A stretch of 64,000 nucleotides of DNA from Globisporangium splendens (GCA_006386115.1 VFIW01000076.1:304463-368462), one strand, 5' to 3'; counted from the first letter of the stretch, positions 23,155 through 36,100 are shown. The notes: generated from the letters alone by a model not told the origin. Numbers and translations are program-made.

Positions 23155-24867
23155 TTATCTGCCACATCCTTCACCACCTGCGATCGGGTAGCACGAGAGC
23201 CCAGGCACGAAGGACATGACGTTGATCACGGCCGAGTACGAGAAGAGCACGACGGCGAAGACGATGATGGCGGCGCTCGCACCCTTGGTGAAGCCACCGT
23301 ACATGCGCTGCTGCTGCGCGTCGAGCTTCTGCGCCGGCAGCCAGAGCAGCCCCACGAGCGCGATGAGGTTGATGCCGTAGTTGAGCACGAGCGACCAGAA
23401 CACGTTTACGCGCACGTTGTGCGTGTCGAGCTTGACTTCGGACGGCGTGTAGTACTGGTCGCCGCGGAAGAGACCCTGCGCGTTCGTGCTCACGAACACG
23501 CCGATGAGCCGCTGCAGCGAGAGCACGAGACCGACGGTCGCTCCCTCGGAGCCCTCTTGGATGATCTCGACGAGCGGCGCGACGTTGTTGAGCGTCGTGA
23601 TGCCGTCCGCAATGAACGAGACCGACATAATCGCGCGGTACGCGTACCGGTCGCGCACGACGTCAAATGACACGAGTGCTGACGCGAGCAGTTGCGGGGT
23701 GACCTGCAGGAACGGTGCCCAGCAGAAGAACGCGCGCCACGACTTGTTCATGAAGAAGTAGCGCCACGCGAGGATCGTGAGCAGCATGGTCACGTCCTGG
23801 ATCGTCTTGAGCAGCAGCGTGTTGTCGTTCGCGGCGCCCGTGGCCCAACTACGTACGGCGTTGGCCGAGTCGGCAAACTTGACGGCGAGGAACAGCGCGT
23901 AGAACGAGATGAACGCGAGAATGCCCCACACGGCGCGCTGCTGCATGATCTTCCAGAAGATCTGCGCGCGCACCTTCATCGTGTTGGGCAGCGAGTAGTG
24001 CTCCTCCTGCCAGTACTTGAGAATCACGGGAAGCGGCACTAAAGACACACACGCGAGCAACAGCGTCGCGTTCGAGAGCTTCATGTTGGGCTCCGAGCCC
24101 GCGGCACCCGAGCCGAGCGTCAGGTACGAATACGACGCCGTCACGAGCGAGGTGAGCCGTCGAAACACCAGGTAGGACACCTGGATGGAACCGCGATTAC
24201 GCAGAGATTCGCGTTGCGAGAGCTCGATCACGCGCGTGTGCACGCAGAGGTACGTGATGATGCAGCCGACGCTCGCGAACGCCGAGAGCACGATGAGCAG
24301 CGTCACGAGGCGCTGGTCCTGGGTTTCGTTGTTGGCCTCCTGGGACTCGAAGTGTGCGCTGATACCAGCCATCGCGAGCACACACGACGCATTGAGCAGC
24401 ATGCCGATGACCATGTACGCCTTGCGTCGCAGACCCATGATCGGGTAGCAGTCCGAGAGCAGCCCCACAAAGAAGCTGAGTGCCATGGGCAGCTCAATCA
24501 GGCGCTGCACCGCGACGTTTTCCTGCTTGGTCAGGTTGAGCTTGGAGCTCATGAGTGGCCGCAGCACGCCCTGGAGCGACTGAAACGAGAACGCGGACGA
24601 GAACACGGCGGCCACGAGTCCAATACACTCCATCGAGTAGAAGCGCACTTCGCCGCCCGTGCGCAGACTGCCGTACATCTCGTGGTTGTAGAACTGGTTC
24701 CCCGCGACGTACCGCGAGACGCTGCCGCTGAGGACAACAGCAGGAGGAGGACCGCCGCTAGCACCCAGGGGTGGTGACTCGTAGAGCTGCATGCCACCGT
24801 AGCCGTTCTCCTTGGCCGTCGACGTCGAGCGGCTCCCTCTCGGAGGTGGCGACCATGGAGACTTCAT
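23155..24867 (-). CDS. Folate/biopterin transporter (BT1 family, MFS fold)
   Basis: An intronless 570-residue ORF with a short basic N-terminus and about 12 hydrophobic helices. Family features include an early substrate-pocket region YSMECIGLVAAVFSSAFSFQSLQGVLRPLM, quoted in parts as IGLVAAVFSSAF and SLQGVLRPLM. Others are LLSDCYPIMGLRRKAYMVIG, which is the MFS loop 2-3 motif (D-x-x-P-x-x-G-x-R-R-K), and FIADGITTLNNVAPLVEIIQ near helix 10. BT1 proteins carry folates, pterins or S-adenosylmethionine in kinetoplastids, apicomplexans, plants and oomycetes; the substrate here cannot be read from sequence. Oomycetes typically have many paralogues. Length and topology match intact family members, and the strong codon bias (GC-rich third positions) suggests good expression. 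The first ATG, giving MKSPWSPPPRGSRS, is taken as the start. Confidence 0.9.
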   Translation of the reverse strand: MKSPWSPPPRGSRSTSTAKENGYGGMQLYESPPLGASGGPPPAVVLSGSVSRYVAGNQFYNHEMYGSLRTGGEVRFYSMECIGLVAAVFSSAFSFQSLQGVLRPLMSSKLNLTKQENVAVQRLIELPMALSFFVGLLSDCYPIMGLRRKAYMVIGMLLNASCVLAMAGISAHFESQEANNETQDQRLVTLLIVLSAFASVGCIITYLCVHTRVIELSQRESLRNRGSIQVSYLVFRRLTSLVTASYSYLTLGSGAAGSEPNMKLSNATLLLACVSLVPLPVILKYWQEEHYSLPNTMKVRAQIFWKIMQQRAVWGILAFISFYALFLAVKFADSANAVRSWATGAANDNTLLLKTIQDVTMLLTILAWRYFFMNKSWRAFFCWAPFLQVTPQLLASALVSFDVVRDRYAYRAIMSVSFIADGITTLNNVAPLVEIIQEGSEGATVGLVLSLQRLIGVFVSTNAQGLFRGDQYYTPSEVKLDTHNVRVNVFWSLVLNYGINLIALVGLLWLPAQKLDAQQQRMYGGFTKGASAAIIVFAVVLFSYSAVINVMSFVPGLSCYPIAGGEGCGR

Positions 24868-27668
24868 CTGGGCTACAACTGATGAACGAACGACAAGTTT
24901 CGTACAAGTTACGCTCGCTGCTTCGGTTGCGTTTGTTGTAAAGCGTTCGTGCCTGTGAGCTGTTGCGTGCTTGCACGCAAATTGTCGAATGGTGATTTGT
25001 GTTGAGGCTGCAACTTGCAGAGGTCCATTGCCAGTTTATGCATGGCACGCAACGCAACCACAAACCATGCCAGCGATGTGCATGTGAAGAGGTCAAAGTG
25101 GCCATTTTTGACGACAGCTGGTGGTCGCAAACAAACGTTGAGGGAGGAGGGAAGAAAGATGCGTGGGATCACCTACGCTGGGCAAAGTGAGGGAGAGTAG
25201 CATCACACGTTGTCTCTTGTGTTGCTGAGAATAGGAAGAACGACAAATTCGCAAATCCGCATGCATCTGTAATATCCGCCATCTCAAAATATTCGCGTTT
25301 GCGTTGCAGTTTGTTAAATCCGCAAAACAACAACAATAAATCCGAATACAGCATGGCATCCATCAATTCACAGCGCCGTGTCATGATGCAGTTCTTACAA
25401 TTCCCTTGAGCCGGTCGGTTGCTTTGCCTTCCTTCTCTAGCATTCTCTAATTCCGAAAGTTCTCTATTAGAGAACTATCTTCTGTAGAGTAGCACTTGAG
25501 CGCTTTGGTTCGCAATACGCTGAATAGTGTTCCTCCGCTCTTGCTTGAGGGAGGCACTCGTCGTGGAGTCGTGCGCTTTCGTCCACTTCGTGGGATGCTT
25601 TCTTTGGGAAGATTGTGCGGATTAATGAGTCAACTGAAGCCTCCGTGGTTTCACAGTGTGCTGGCAGTGGGATTTTCTCTTTCGTACGCTCCACAAACAG
25701 TTCGCCATTCAAATGGCATTGCATTGGTAGAGGTTGTCAAGGCAGGCACCTCCGCTCTCAGTGCGTTTGAAGCGTTCCTCATGCATCATTGCGCCAATGC
25801 CATCACCGGATAGCATACTGAATTAGACATTTTATGCCACAGATTCATTGTTATCCAGAGGGCAATTCGGCATCAATTTTAGTCGTTGAAGGGTATGGTT
25901 CTCAAGAACCGAACGTCTTGTTCATAAAACGGTGCCATGCGGGTGCCATGATGAAAATCATCAGAGGGCAACATGCTCGACTATGACGGACTTTTAGCAG
26001 ATTTAGCAACTCTCTCTCTCCATGGTACGGCAGACGCACGAAGTACTTGCTTTCGAATTCAGGTGCTGTTGGCCGATTTCGTGGTGAGTTTGTGTTGCCT
26101 TCAGAAGGTGCGGGTGATGTGTCTGATATGCGTTGCTGCAGTACACTCGGTGTCGCCCGTTGGAGACAACTGTAAAGCAAATCCTGTTGACAACCAAACT
26201 TGCCTCATCTGATGCACTGTCGATAAGTCACAGCGCTTGGACGACATCCTTTCTTATAAGCGCAGAAGTTCTCATGTGTCGAAGCGGTCTACACCAAGCC
26301 ATGTTCCAGTGCAATATTGCAGTACCTCATCAACAAGGACATCAAGCCATTGCTGTCGCTCTCAATGGCACCGAACCCACCAATCGCGGTGGGTGTCATA
26401 TACACAGCAGGCACGCATAGAGCAGCGCTCACCCAGTAGACACGTAAGAAGAGAAGGCTATGATCGTGCCAGCACACAGCAGCCAATGCCGACAGCACTC
26501 TGCATTTGATAAAGCTCCGTTCCGTCACATATTTTTAGCAACTGTGTGGAATCAACCCAATTTGATAGCAATTGTGTATAATTCCCACTCCAGCAGCTTC
26601 TAACTTCTTTTGAATAGCAACCCTCAATCACAATGGCTAAAACATACACTCCCAAAATTGGAACACTCTCTCTCGCTCTCTCTACAAGAACCGATTTCAA
26701 GCAGAAGATGGACGAATGCAAGGCGTGTGGCGAGGTCCTTCGATCAAAGAAACAAGCAAAGGACCAGAACAAGACAGCAACGTCACAACGCGAGGCGGCT
26801 CGCCCTTGTATCGACAGCGCTGTAAGCGGGCTGCTAAGGTGAGCTGCTTGCCTGCCTTCACCATCAGATCTGCCTCCATTGCTCATTGTTCGCGCGCCTC
26901 AAGGAAACTTCAGCTCGGTGGTTTCCTGTGCAAGATAATGCAGACGGAGGTCCTCTGTATAACAAATAACCTTGCACAAACTGTCAATCAACCTCATGTC
27001 AAACTAATGCTTTGTGACAAACTGTCCCAACACTTTTTTCTTCTGTCAGGATGTCAGATTATCAAGGTCGGCCTTCCTCTTCACGTTCCTGGTTAAGGTA
27101 GTAAGATGCAGTGTTTTTTTCTTTCTCACGCGAACTTCGCAGCAACCCATGCACCCAATTGCTTCATCGCTCATGTTTCCCCCTTTTCGTTTGCTTTGTC
27201 AGCGATCTCCTTCCGTTGACTGTCGGTAAGAATGATGCGCGTGGAGCCTGGCATCATCGAAAGTGCTATCTTCGCGACGCATGGCAGTGTTGTCTTCACC
27301 ACACGCAGCCTGGCGAGGGTGCGACATAATCGGACAAGAGCGTGGGGTCAAGATTTGTCCTCCTGGAGGGCAAATGCTTGCTGGGAGGACACCTCCAAGC
27401 AGACCTACTGTGAAGATTTGCATACCCTCTATATCTTATTAGGTGGAGGAGCTGCGAATAGGAGTGTGTGTGTGTGTGTGAAATTGACAAATAATAAAAG
27501 GCAAAATTCCTGGTAGAAAATTTGAGACCCCCTAATGCTGCTGCATGTACAGTGTTTGTATACTGTATGTGCCAAACACCCTCTTCGGATGAAAATGCAC
27601 ATGTTAACTTCCAACAGCATTATCAAATCACAGAAAGGATGCGCAAGCAACCTCCTCCGATCAAAAGT
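24868..27668. other. Intergenic, about 2.8 kb
   Basis: I see only short ORFs without motifs, the longest about 140 codons (26458-26886, minus). It contains a (TG)n run near 27464-27480. Degenerate mobile-element sequence is possible but not shown. Confidence 0.45.
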
Positions 27669-30039
27669 TCAAAAAAAATAGCTTTCCAGTTTGTGACTCT
27701 CGCAGTGAAACAGGGTCAAATGACAATAGTCTTTGTAAAAATCGGGGCACAGCGCATCGGGGACAGCGTCCGTGGTCGACTCGAGTGAAAAGTAGCTGCG
27801 TTCGTGAAACTCCATCGCGTCCGAAGAGCTCTCGTCGTCGTTCACCGGACTTTGCTTTTGGTCTGCGGTGGGATAGGACGTCAACGTCTGGATGCCCTTG
27901 GAGAGCCACATGGGGATGACCTGGTTGCTCTGAGCGTTCTGTTGATACTGCTGACTCAGTAAATGCTTGGCACGCTCGAGTGCTGACAGTGCGATACGAT
28001 TCGTCTCGAGCTTCAGTTCTCGGCTGTCAGCGATGGACGCGTTGCGTTCGCTGGTCGACGGGATCAGTGCGCACACTGCAGATGCGGACGCTTCCAAGAG
28101 CAACTCGCTTGTGGCTTTCTTGCAGAGCTGGCAGATCGGCAAGTGACCATCGAGCTCGAGGACCTGGCTCCGATTGGCCTTGGTCTTTGCCACCACGGCA
28201 AAGCACTCACACGCGGCGACTAGCGTGGCTTCGTCGCGCCCGTACCGTTTGCTTTGGCTGATCACGTACAGGAGCACCTGGAGTCCATTCTGTGCGGCGA
28301 CGCGGCTTTTGTTCAACGGATTCTGATGACAAAGGCACGTGATCGCTGATAACACGGCTTCGAGCACCGTGGGGCTCGTCGCATCCACCGCGAGCTGCAG
28401 CAGGAAGGTCACCGCGTCGCCGTACCCGATCGAGAGCTGATTGACTGACGTGTAAGCCAGATTTGCAATGCCAATCGCACATGCTCGAATTAATTGTGGA
28501 CTCTGATGCAAATTCTTAGCGGCGCTCAAGCCTTGAGTGAGCGCGACGTCTCCCTCCAACGCCACCATGGCGCTTTGGTTGACAACATGGTTGAACGCGA
28601 CGTTGCCAATGAGCTTCGCGGCTTCAGCTTGGACACGCAAATCTGGACTTTCGCGAAGATACTTGACGGCGATCGGCAAGAACTGGAAGTTCACGATCTG
28701 CGAGCGCAGGATTTCCGAGTCTGTTGTCAGTAGAGTAGGATATACATGTAGTTGTTTCAGTGTCCATGTGAGGTGAACGACATGAAATGTCCACATCGTA
28801 CCGTACGAGAGATTCACAAGTGCAGAGAGCGCTGCCATGTGGACTTCTGAGTCGCCAACAAGCGGCAACTTCTCCATTCGCGCACTCTCAATGAGCTCAT
28901 CGTCGTCGTCGCTATTGTCCTGCTCGTTCTTGTGTCCTCCTGGCAAGGACGGTGCAACGGGAAGCAGCAAGCGAGTCAGCACTCGGACCACGTTTTTCGC
29001 GGCCAGGACTCGTTTGTTGGGGATATGGACAGCGAGTGCAGCACACAACCGCGAAGCCTCGATAATCACGCGAGGATTCCGCACGTCAGTCTCCAGGATA
29101 TGCACGAGCGGCGTCGCTACCCCGGCTTTGGTAATTTCTTCCTTGACGTTCACGCTGGTTGTCGGACTCAAGCTGCCGCCACTTTCACTAACACACGCGA
29201 GTCTGTGACGATGCAGCAGTGGCCGCGTAGGTTTCTCGTGGATCGCGAGATGCACGAGCGCCAGCAGCACAGACCCCGTGACGAGATCGCCGCCAACATG
29301 CGCACTCAGGAGATGGGTTAAGAACGGCAGCACTCCGGCGTGGGTCACTTTGACCGCTGACGTCGCGGGAAGCAGCGCTATGCTCTGCGCGAATCTCGCA
29401 AACACGTCGTCGGCAGGGTCGACAGGTTCTTGTCCTGATGGCGAAGTAGTGCTTGCGGCGACGAACTTGCGCTGCCATTGCTGCTGTGCGTCCTTGTCGT
29501 GCTTTTCCTGCTGGAGCTCTTCCTGCAGCGCGAGCACTTTGGCTTTCCAGAGCTCGCGCTCTTGCTCAATAGCGAGCTGCTGGACGTGCATTTGCTCGCG
29601 CTTTGCCGCCTGAAGCATCTCGGAAAGCTCATGGACTCGAACATGAAGCCTACGCAAAGGCGAAATGATCACATATCATAAGCGAGGCGTCACGCTCATA
29701 CACACATTCACAAGGCGAGCAGCTACAAACTGGAATCTCACGCACGTGTGCACTTGTGCCTCCAGGTCGGTGATCTGGTTGAGAAGCTTCTGCTCGCGCT
29801 GGTCCTTTTCCTGCTGCACGTCGGCGAGCTGCCGCGAGAGCTCGAGCTCCTTTGGGGTCGGCACGTATGGGTACGCCTAACGGGTTCCTCAAAGAGCAAT
29901 TCATGAAGCATGCAAGCAGCGATGTGAGCCTGAAACTGCCTGAAGGATCTGCATCGCAGCGTGGCCTACTCACCGCATCCTTGGGCTCGATGAGCGCCAC
30001 CCTCACGAGAGACTGTGCGCTTGGCACTCGCTGCGCAAC
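27669..30039 (-). CDS. Armadillo-repeat protein with N-terminal coiled coil
   Basis: Three exons are supported: 29974-30039, 29746-29876 and 27669-29649, in phase, with donors GTGAGT and GTGCGT. An acceptor at 30039 shows at least one further 5' exon that I could not find, so the start is missing. The first part (PTPKELELSRQLADVQQEKD, then EQKLLNQITDLEAQV, then HELSEMLQAAKREQ) is a long heptad-rich coiled coil. After it comes a region of ARM/HEAT-type helices such as VAFNHVVNQSAMVALEGDVA, LIRACAIGIANLAYTS and VLEAVLSAITCLCHQNP. ARM solenoids bind extended peptides; coiled-coil plus ARM proteins often work at cilia, centrosomes or junctions. Function here is unassigned. The gene is divergent from TMEM65, 5' ends roughly 330 bp apart. 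Confidence 0.75.
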
Positions 30040-30367
30040 CTAGGAGCTCTGTCTTGCGCACACACAGACTCACGTACAAGAGGCAAGTAAGATGGTTTGC
30101 GTCAATTCACTTCACTCGTAGGCAACAAACAAATATTAGAAGCAGTGGCGAAATCAGGAGTATATTTAGATAGGCAGCCATTTCATTCTAAACTTGGTGC
30201 TTTACCTTCATGGATCGCGATCCATTCTTGCTACTCGCATAAGATGCGTCTGAGGATGGGAACCTCCGTGACTGATGAGGTCCGATTGCAGTGCATTTGC
30301 CAAAACTGTGGATTCCCAGCGCGTTCATTTGCATCCATAGTTTCCATCATCCACCAGACAGCAAACA

Positions 30368-31170
30368 ATGCGGCTGCTTCGTCGGACGTACACGAACCTT
30401 CGCAGGCGTTCCAGCATCGCGACTTTTCCTGTGTATTCTTCTTCCTACGGCTTCAAGAAACCCCATCCGTCTTCGTCGTCGCGTAAAGATGCTGTGTCCG
30501 CTGTCGTGAAGCAGTTCCACGCACTGACACTCGACCAGCGCACTCGGGCCGTCAACCGCGTGATGCAGTAGACCAACCGAAAACAGCTCGACGACAAGTT
30601 CATCGAGCATTTCTTTCTCGAAGCCGACAAGGACAAGGACGGATTACTCAACAAGCACGAATTCCGCGCGTTCTTGGCGTCGCGGTTCAGCCTCAAGTTG
30701 TTCCAAGCGAGCGACACGAACCAGTCAGTCGCGCGACCAACGAACGAACAGCTCAAGCTCGTGATGATCGCGTCGGCGATCCCGTTCGTGGGCTTTGGCT
30801 TCGTCGACAACATCATCATGCTCGCGGCCGGGGACATGATCGAGGACCACTTCCACGCTACGTACCACATCTCGATGCTCTGCGCCGCGGCGCTCGGCAA
30901 CACGGTCTCAGACGTCGTCGGGCTCAGTTTGGGCGGCATCATCGAGACGTTTGCGTGGAAAATCGGGATCCCAGACCCGCAGTTGTCCAAGCCAACATGC
31001 CGATCACGCACTGGTGCAACTTTCTGGCGTCGGCAGGCGGCATCACACTCGGTTGTTTGCTCGGCATGTTCCCGCTGCTGTTCATGAACCACAGCGACGA
31101 ATGCGAGGAAGGCGACAAGAAGAGCACAAAGCAAAGCGAAGCTGGCGACACGACGAGGCAGACAAAGTAG
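30368..31170 (+). pseudogene. TMEM65-like mitochondrial inner-membrane protein with EF-hand, frame broken twice
   Basis: The N-terminus MRLLRRTYTNLRRRSSIATF is Arg/Ser-rich like a mitochondrial presequence. A helical segment follows (VKQFHALTLDQRTRAVNRVMQ), then an in-frame TAG at 30569-30571. The same frame continues through an EF-hand, EADKDKDGLLNKHEF, into the TMEM65 core: PFVGFGFVDNIIMLAAGDMIE, then AAALGNTVSDVVGLSLGGIIE. A one-base deletion near 30988-30992 shifts frame. The next frame then gives NMPITHWCNFLASAGGITLG and GCLLGMFPLLF, the last TMEM65 segments. TMEM65 is an inner-mitochondrial-membrane protein linked to Na+/Ca2+ exchange in animals. Sequence between the lesions is well preserved, so either a recent pseudogene or assembly errors could explain it. 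Confidence 0.75.
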
Positions 31171-32473
31171 TCATCGGAAACTGCAACAGCATTGGCAACG
31201 TAAGCGCAGGACCGAAACACTCTGACGACGACTATTTATCACCAAGAGCGGCAGCAATAGCGTAGAAGACTAGTAACACATTCTGTTCGGTTCTCTCCAC
31301 GCCCAAATGACAGCTTCTTGCCTTCTTCATTCCTTCACAGTGTGGACTGTGTTGTGTTTGCTTCATAAGGCGGCAAAGTCACGCAACACTGGAGTGGTGG
31401 CCGCATCTTCCATTTCACTCATGTGCTTTGCCATCTTCGTGTCTTTGCAGCATCCAACGCGTTCACATCTCGCTCCGTTTAACAAGCCGAGAGTTGCCGT
31501 GTTGCTTCGTGTCTATGCAGTTTAACACACAAGATCTTGCATCTGTCATCACTTTCACATTGCAGCTTTTTCAAAATTCCATGCATCCTCATATACATAC
31601 AACAGCAGCAGCAGCATGTTACCTGACGGGCATACATGGACACCTCCATATGCCAATGCCTCCATATTGCGCCATACAATCTCCCCGTATTGAGTCGGAC
31701 GCCTGGGAACCACTCGCTTGTACCCCTCCCCCTCCCTTGTCATATTGTTTGTCCGTAAATGACGCGCGCATATTTGACCACAAAGACACGGAGACATGCG
31801 CTGGCTGTTTAACAAACACGTCATCTCTCCCATCTTCTCACTCAAAGCAGCATATTCCACGCAGAGAGACAGGGGATCGAGAGGGGCGACATCTTCGCGT
31901 GGGTAGGGAACGACGCCAATCTTGCATTTCTGAAGCTGGTCGTTTCGCACGTCGTACGTAGTTGGCATTCTGTACAACAGGTTCCCACCTACAGTACCAA
32001 TGGGCTCTCCCACTTGATTGATCCGATCTCGCGCGTCGCATGGCGTTCGTCCTACACGCTCCTGCTGCTCGCCATGCTGCTCGCCACCACACGCGCTTCC
32101 TTTATCTTTCCGTTCTTCCGCGTCTGAGCTCTTCCTACAAACAACGCGCGCATGCTCTTGAGAGAAGAGTGAGAGAAAAAGGAGGCCAGTTGCGCGCGCC
32201 ACCGTTTGCGTGTCATCGCCAGAAACCAGCCATCCTCGTAACGCTTCTGAGATCCAATCACCAGCGTTCGCATGCGTTTTCGCAAGTCGAGTCGGTTTCA
32301 CAGTGGCAAACGTCTTGTGCTAGATGGTTAACATATCCGATTTGAGAGGATATGCGAAGGTAAAACCGACAGCTGACGTCAGCACCCTGAGCACCGTTCA
32401 TCCGCTCGCGTCGGCGTTTCGCCCCCTCCTCTTGCCAGCACCCAACAAAGACGCCGGTCGCCTCGTTCGAAAA
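31171..32473. other. Intergenic, about 1.3 kb
   Basis: No gene recognised. A 248-codon minus ORF at 31555-32301 has no motif and looks like chance. The segment nearest 32473 is the promoter of the MLRQ/B12D gene. Confidence 0.5.
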
Positions 32474-32489
32474 GCTCATTCAGCAATTT
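32474..32489 (+). promoter_or_regulatory. Oomycete core promoter (Inr/FPR) of the MLRQ/B12D gene
   Basis: GCTCATTCAGCAATTT matches the oomycete initiator/flanking consensus GCTCATTYYNCAWTTT at 15 of 16 positions. It lies about 55-70 bp upstream of the ATG at 32544, the expected spacing for a short 5' UTR. Confidence 0.75.
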
Positions 32490-32543
32490 GCCTCCAAGCC
32501 TCCAAGGTTCTTCGCAGGAAACACTCCACTCACTCAAGTCAAG

Positions 32544-32819
32544 ATGGTCGCTGGAAAGGTTGCTCAATCGGCTGCGCGCAGATGGCTCGGAGATGCTGGC
32601 ACGTACCCGATCATCGTGACGTGCGCTGTCGCCACTGCCGTGTGCTCGTTCCACTGCGTGCGCTACCTGGCCGGCCACCCTGACGTCGCCTGGAACAAGG
32701 AGAAGCGCACCGACCTCTTCCGTCACGACGAAAAGTACGGCGAGGGCTGGCAATCGCACCGCCGCTGGTTCGCCACCATCCACAAGAACGCCGTCAACGA
32801 GTCCAAGGGTTTGATGTAA
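32544..32819 (+). CDS. MLRQ/B12D-family small mitochondrial protein
   Basis: An intronless 91-residue protein. It has a short basic N-terminus (MVAGKVAQSAARRWLGDAGT), one hydrophobic helix (YPIIVTCAVATAVCSFHCVR) and the family signature HPDVAWNKEKR. It ends in a polar tail. The B12D/MLRQ family includes plant B12D and animal NDUFA4, single-pass inner-membrane proteins associated with respiratory complexes I/IV. Length and single-helix topology match. The start is the first ATG after a near-consensus core promoter (32474-32489). An association with the electron-transport chain is inferred from family membership only. Confidence 0.8.
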   Translation: MVAGKVAQSAARRWLGDAGTYPIIVTCAVATAVCSFHCVRYLAGHPDVAWNKEKRTDLFRHDEKYGEGWQSHRRWFATIHKNAVNESKGLM

Positions 32820-33142
32820 ATGCGCGTTTGTGCATGCGTCACCAGCCAACCGCCCAACTACACAGATACAGCAGCAATACGTGCTCTTTCGATGAACTCT
32901 TTGACGCGCTTGGACGGAAAGATGAGTCTCGTGTCGTGACCTCTTCGTCGTTGGCGTCGCAAAGACTCGCACGAATTAGATTTTGTTGCATTGGGATGTA
33001 TGGGCCAATTTGGTCTATAGATTCATGAATATATACTACTATCTTTTTTTCTCTTTCACGTGCGCGTTTGTTGTGCTTCGGCATCGTTTGTCAATCCTTT
33101 GCTATTTCTTGGGCACAATAATATGGCTCGCCGTGTTTATTC
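32820..33142. other. 3' spacer between convergent genes
   Basis: About 320 bp between the MLRQ/B12D stop (plus) and the WDR81-like stop (minus). T-rich and without ORFs of interest. Confidence 0.6.
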
Positions 33143-36100
33143 TTAGATGACGCACTTCAAGACTCCATCGTCGCTTCCAACGAGGACCAGTTGGCGCAGC
33201 GGCAGCACGCAGACGCTCTGGCTCGAGACCTTGCTCTTGCTCATCTTGGTGCTGTTCGAGGAAAGCGAAGACAGCGACGGCTCCATCAAGTACGACGCGT
33301 CCACGCGCACCGTCGGCGCTACGACATCATTCTCGCCGCTGCTCTTTATGGCATCGCTTTCCGATGGCAGGCGCGCAGTGTAAAGCTTCGACGAGCAAGC
33401 GACGTACAACACGTTCATATCGGTGTAAGGCTGGACGGCAACCTGGCTTTCGCGGATAGCTTCGGGGATCCCAGTCACAATCATCTGCACGCGCGGCTTG
33501 TGCAAGTGCCTCAAGCTCCACACCCGCGCTTCACGTTCGGCACCAACGGCAAGAAACTGTGACGGAGAGAACTGCACGATCTTGATGATTTTCCCGTTCA
33601 GCGCCTGCCATCTCGCCATTTGCTTCCCTGTTTGCCTGTCAATGAGAATTATAACGCCCGCTGTCGTACCTGCCGCGATGTACACCTGACTGCTGCTCGA
33701 TGAAAAGATCGTCGCGAGCGTCGAGATGTTGACCGCATCGCGGACATCCACACGCCAGTCCGACACGACGCGAGGTCCCGAGCGCAAATCCACGCAGAGC
33801 ACTTTGTGTGAAGTCGAGACAGCGAAATCGGCGCTCCCCAAAATGGCCGACGCGCCAAACAGTGGGTTCGTGAGATGCGGATGCAGCGGAAGCGACCGCA
33901 GCAATGCAATCGAATTCACGTTCTCTTCGACGAAAGGCAGCTTCACGCGCACTTGGCTCGTTCGAATATCCCAAACATGCACGCATGCCGCCTCCATGGC
34001 GATCGCATGCGTACCGTCCATTGCATTTTGCACCGACAAGATAGGCGACGCAGTCTGGACTGCTGCCTGAGCGTGGCAAGGATGACTCGCAAGCCTCCAG
34101 GCGCGACAACTGCCGTTCTTGCTTCCCGAGAGAACGATTTCCTCTTCCAAGTCCACCGACAATGCGCGAACAGAACTGGAATGCGCCTTGATGGAGTTTC
34201 GAATCTCGGAAGTGAAGGTCCAACTCTCGAGAGCACCACTCCGATTGCTTCCACTTGAGTACGTCAGAGGGAAGGAATGATAATTCCCGCCACCAGGTCC
34301 TATATCAGGAGAACTCTCTGGAAATGACCTACCTCCAAACGGTTTCTTCACCAATGGCCGCAGCCACGCGTTGTCAAATGCCGCACGCTGGACTGACGAC
34401 GAAAGAGAACTCGACAGCAAGACCGTCCGTTTGTGTCGCTCATCTTGAACTCGGAAGATCTCGTTGAGATCTTGCTGATTCTGGTTGAGAATGGTGGACG
34501 GGATGTGAAGAAAGCTGGTCGATTTCACAGAATTGAGACGAACGGTGCGGTACGCAAAGCGCAGCAGGCTGTGAGAGTTCTTTGAGATCGCCTTCAGCTT
34601 GTCCTGAGTACCGTTCCAACCGACATCGAGTGTCGCATCCAGCATGTTTCTTCCGGGATCTCTCTCACGCTCACCACTCTGCTTTGCCAACCGATCGTCC
34701 AATACGCTCACATTCTGGCTAGTATTGCCACCGATAGGCAGCAGCAGCAATTGAAGCACTGAGTTGCTTTGCACAATGGGAAAATACTTACCGAAAACAT
34801 CCTTACCGAGGAGCGACCGAAGCGGGATGCACAACTCGGACACAATCTCACTCGCCAGATGCCACTGGAAGTTGGAAACCTCCAGCTGACTGTATACCAC
34901 GCTGCAGCGAGTCAAGAACTTGTTGATTCCCTGCACCAAGGGAACTGCACTTATTGTCGCATCTGGACCAATTTTCTGGCACATCGCAACGATTGTGCGA
35001 GCCAGCCCGACAACTATGAACGCACGTAATTCTCGATGGTTTTCTTTCTTCATCACACTCAGACTTCGCAAGATCTTTTGTTTCGTCGTGTTGACAACAG
35101 CCACATTGGAACGTGACGACGTGCTCGAGCCTTCGTGGATATAGGCATGAGCTGTCTTTGACGAAGTGGCTGCCGCAATGATAGCAGCTGCGGTTTGCGG
35201 ATGAAGAAACGGGGGCTCAATAGCCTCCAGCATGCCTACAAGCCCATTGTCTTTCCGATACAGCAGGTCGCTTTGGATGTGTGCATCGCTCAAATTGCGA
35301 ATGATGTGGCGCAAGATCCGCAAAATCACGTAGATTTCTCGACCAAGATCTCCCTGAAGACATCCAGACAAAGCAGTGTGTTGATATAGAAACAACGCAG
35401 AGGACCCTCGTCGGAAAAAAAGAACATGAATGACTTACCGGAACACCCTCAACTCGAACGGAACCAATTTTCTCAGCCAGCACGATAAGCTTCGGCAAAA
35501 CATCGAAAATATGCGGGAGGAGAATACTACGGACGGGATAGTCGCTGATCTCGCGGCACACAAGCAAAAGAGCATCCGCGACATAATGAGGTTCGTAAAG
35601 GCACGACTTGGCCATGAACGTGACATGAATCCCATCATTGTTGTGGCCACTTAGCTCAGAGCCCAGATCGTCGACACCACTTCTGTAGCTGCTCGACCCT
35701 TTTTTCCGGAGCGTGCTCGACTTGGTCAGTTTCGTCCACTTGTTCTTGATCTTTCCCAAATGAGGCAGCAAGGAGGTAAGTATAAACTTTGAGGCCAATG
35801 AAGGACCTAGGATATTCGCAGAAGCCAACTCTCCCACTGCCAAGGCTGTGACGGCGAGCGCTTCCGAAGCAAAAAGCGGGATTTTCGTCATACATCTGGA
35901 CGCTTCGTCGACGTTCAATGAGGGTGCCCAGGTCAAACCTTCACTAAGCCCGAGTGACGGCGTCGACACAATCCAATCTACCAGCACTGGCAAAAAGCAT
36001 TCAATGAATGCAATATTCCCAAAGCTTTTCACCACTTCCTTGAGCACCTCTGGCGCGGACAAACAAATCTTCATCAAAAACGTCAACTCCGAACTCTCGT

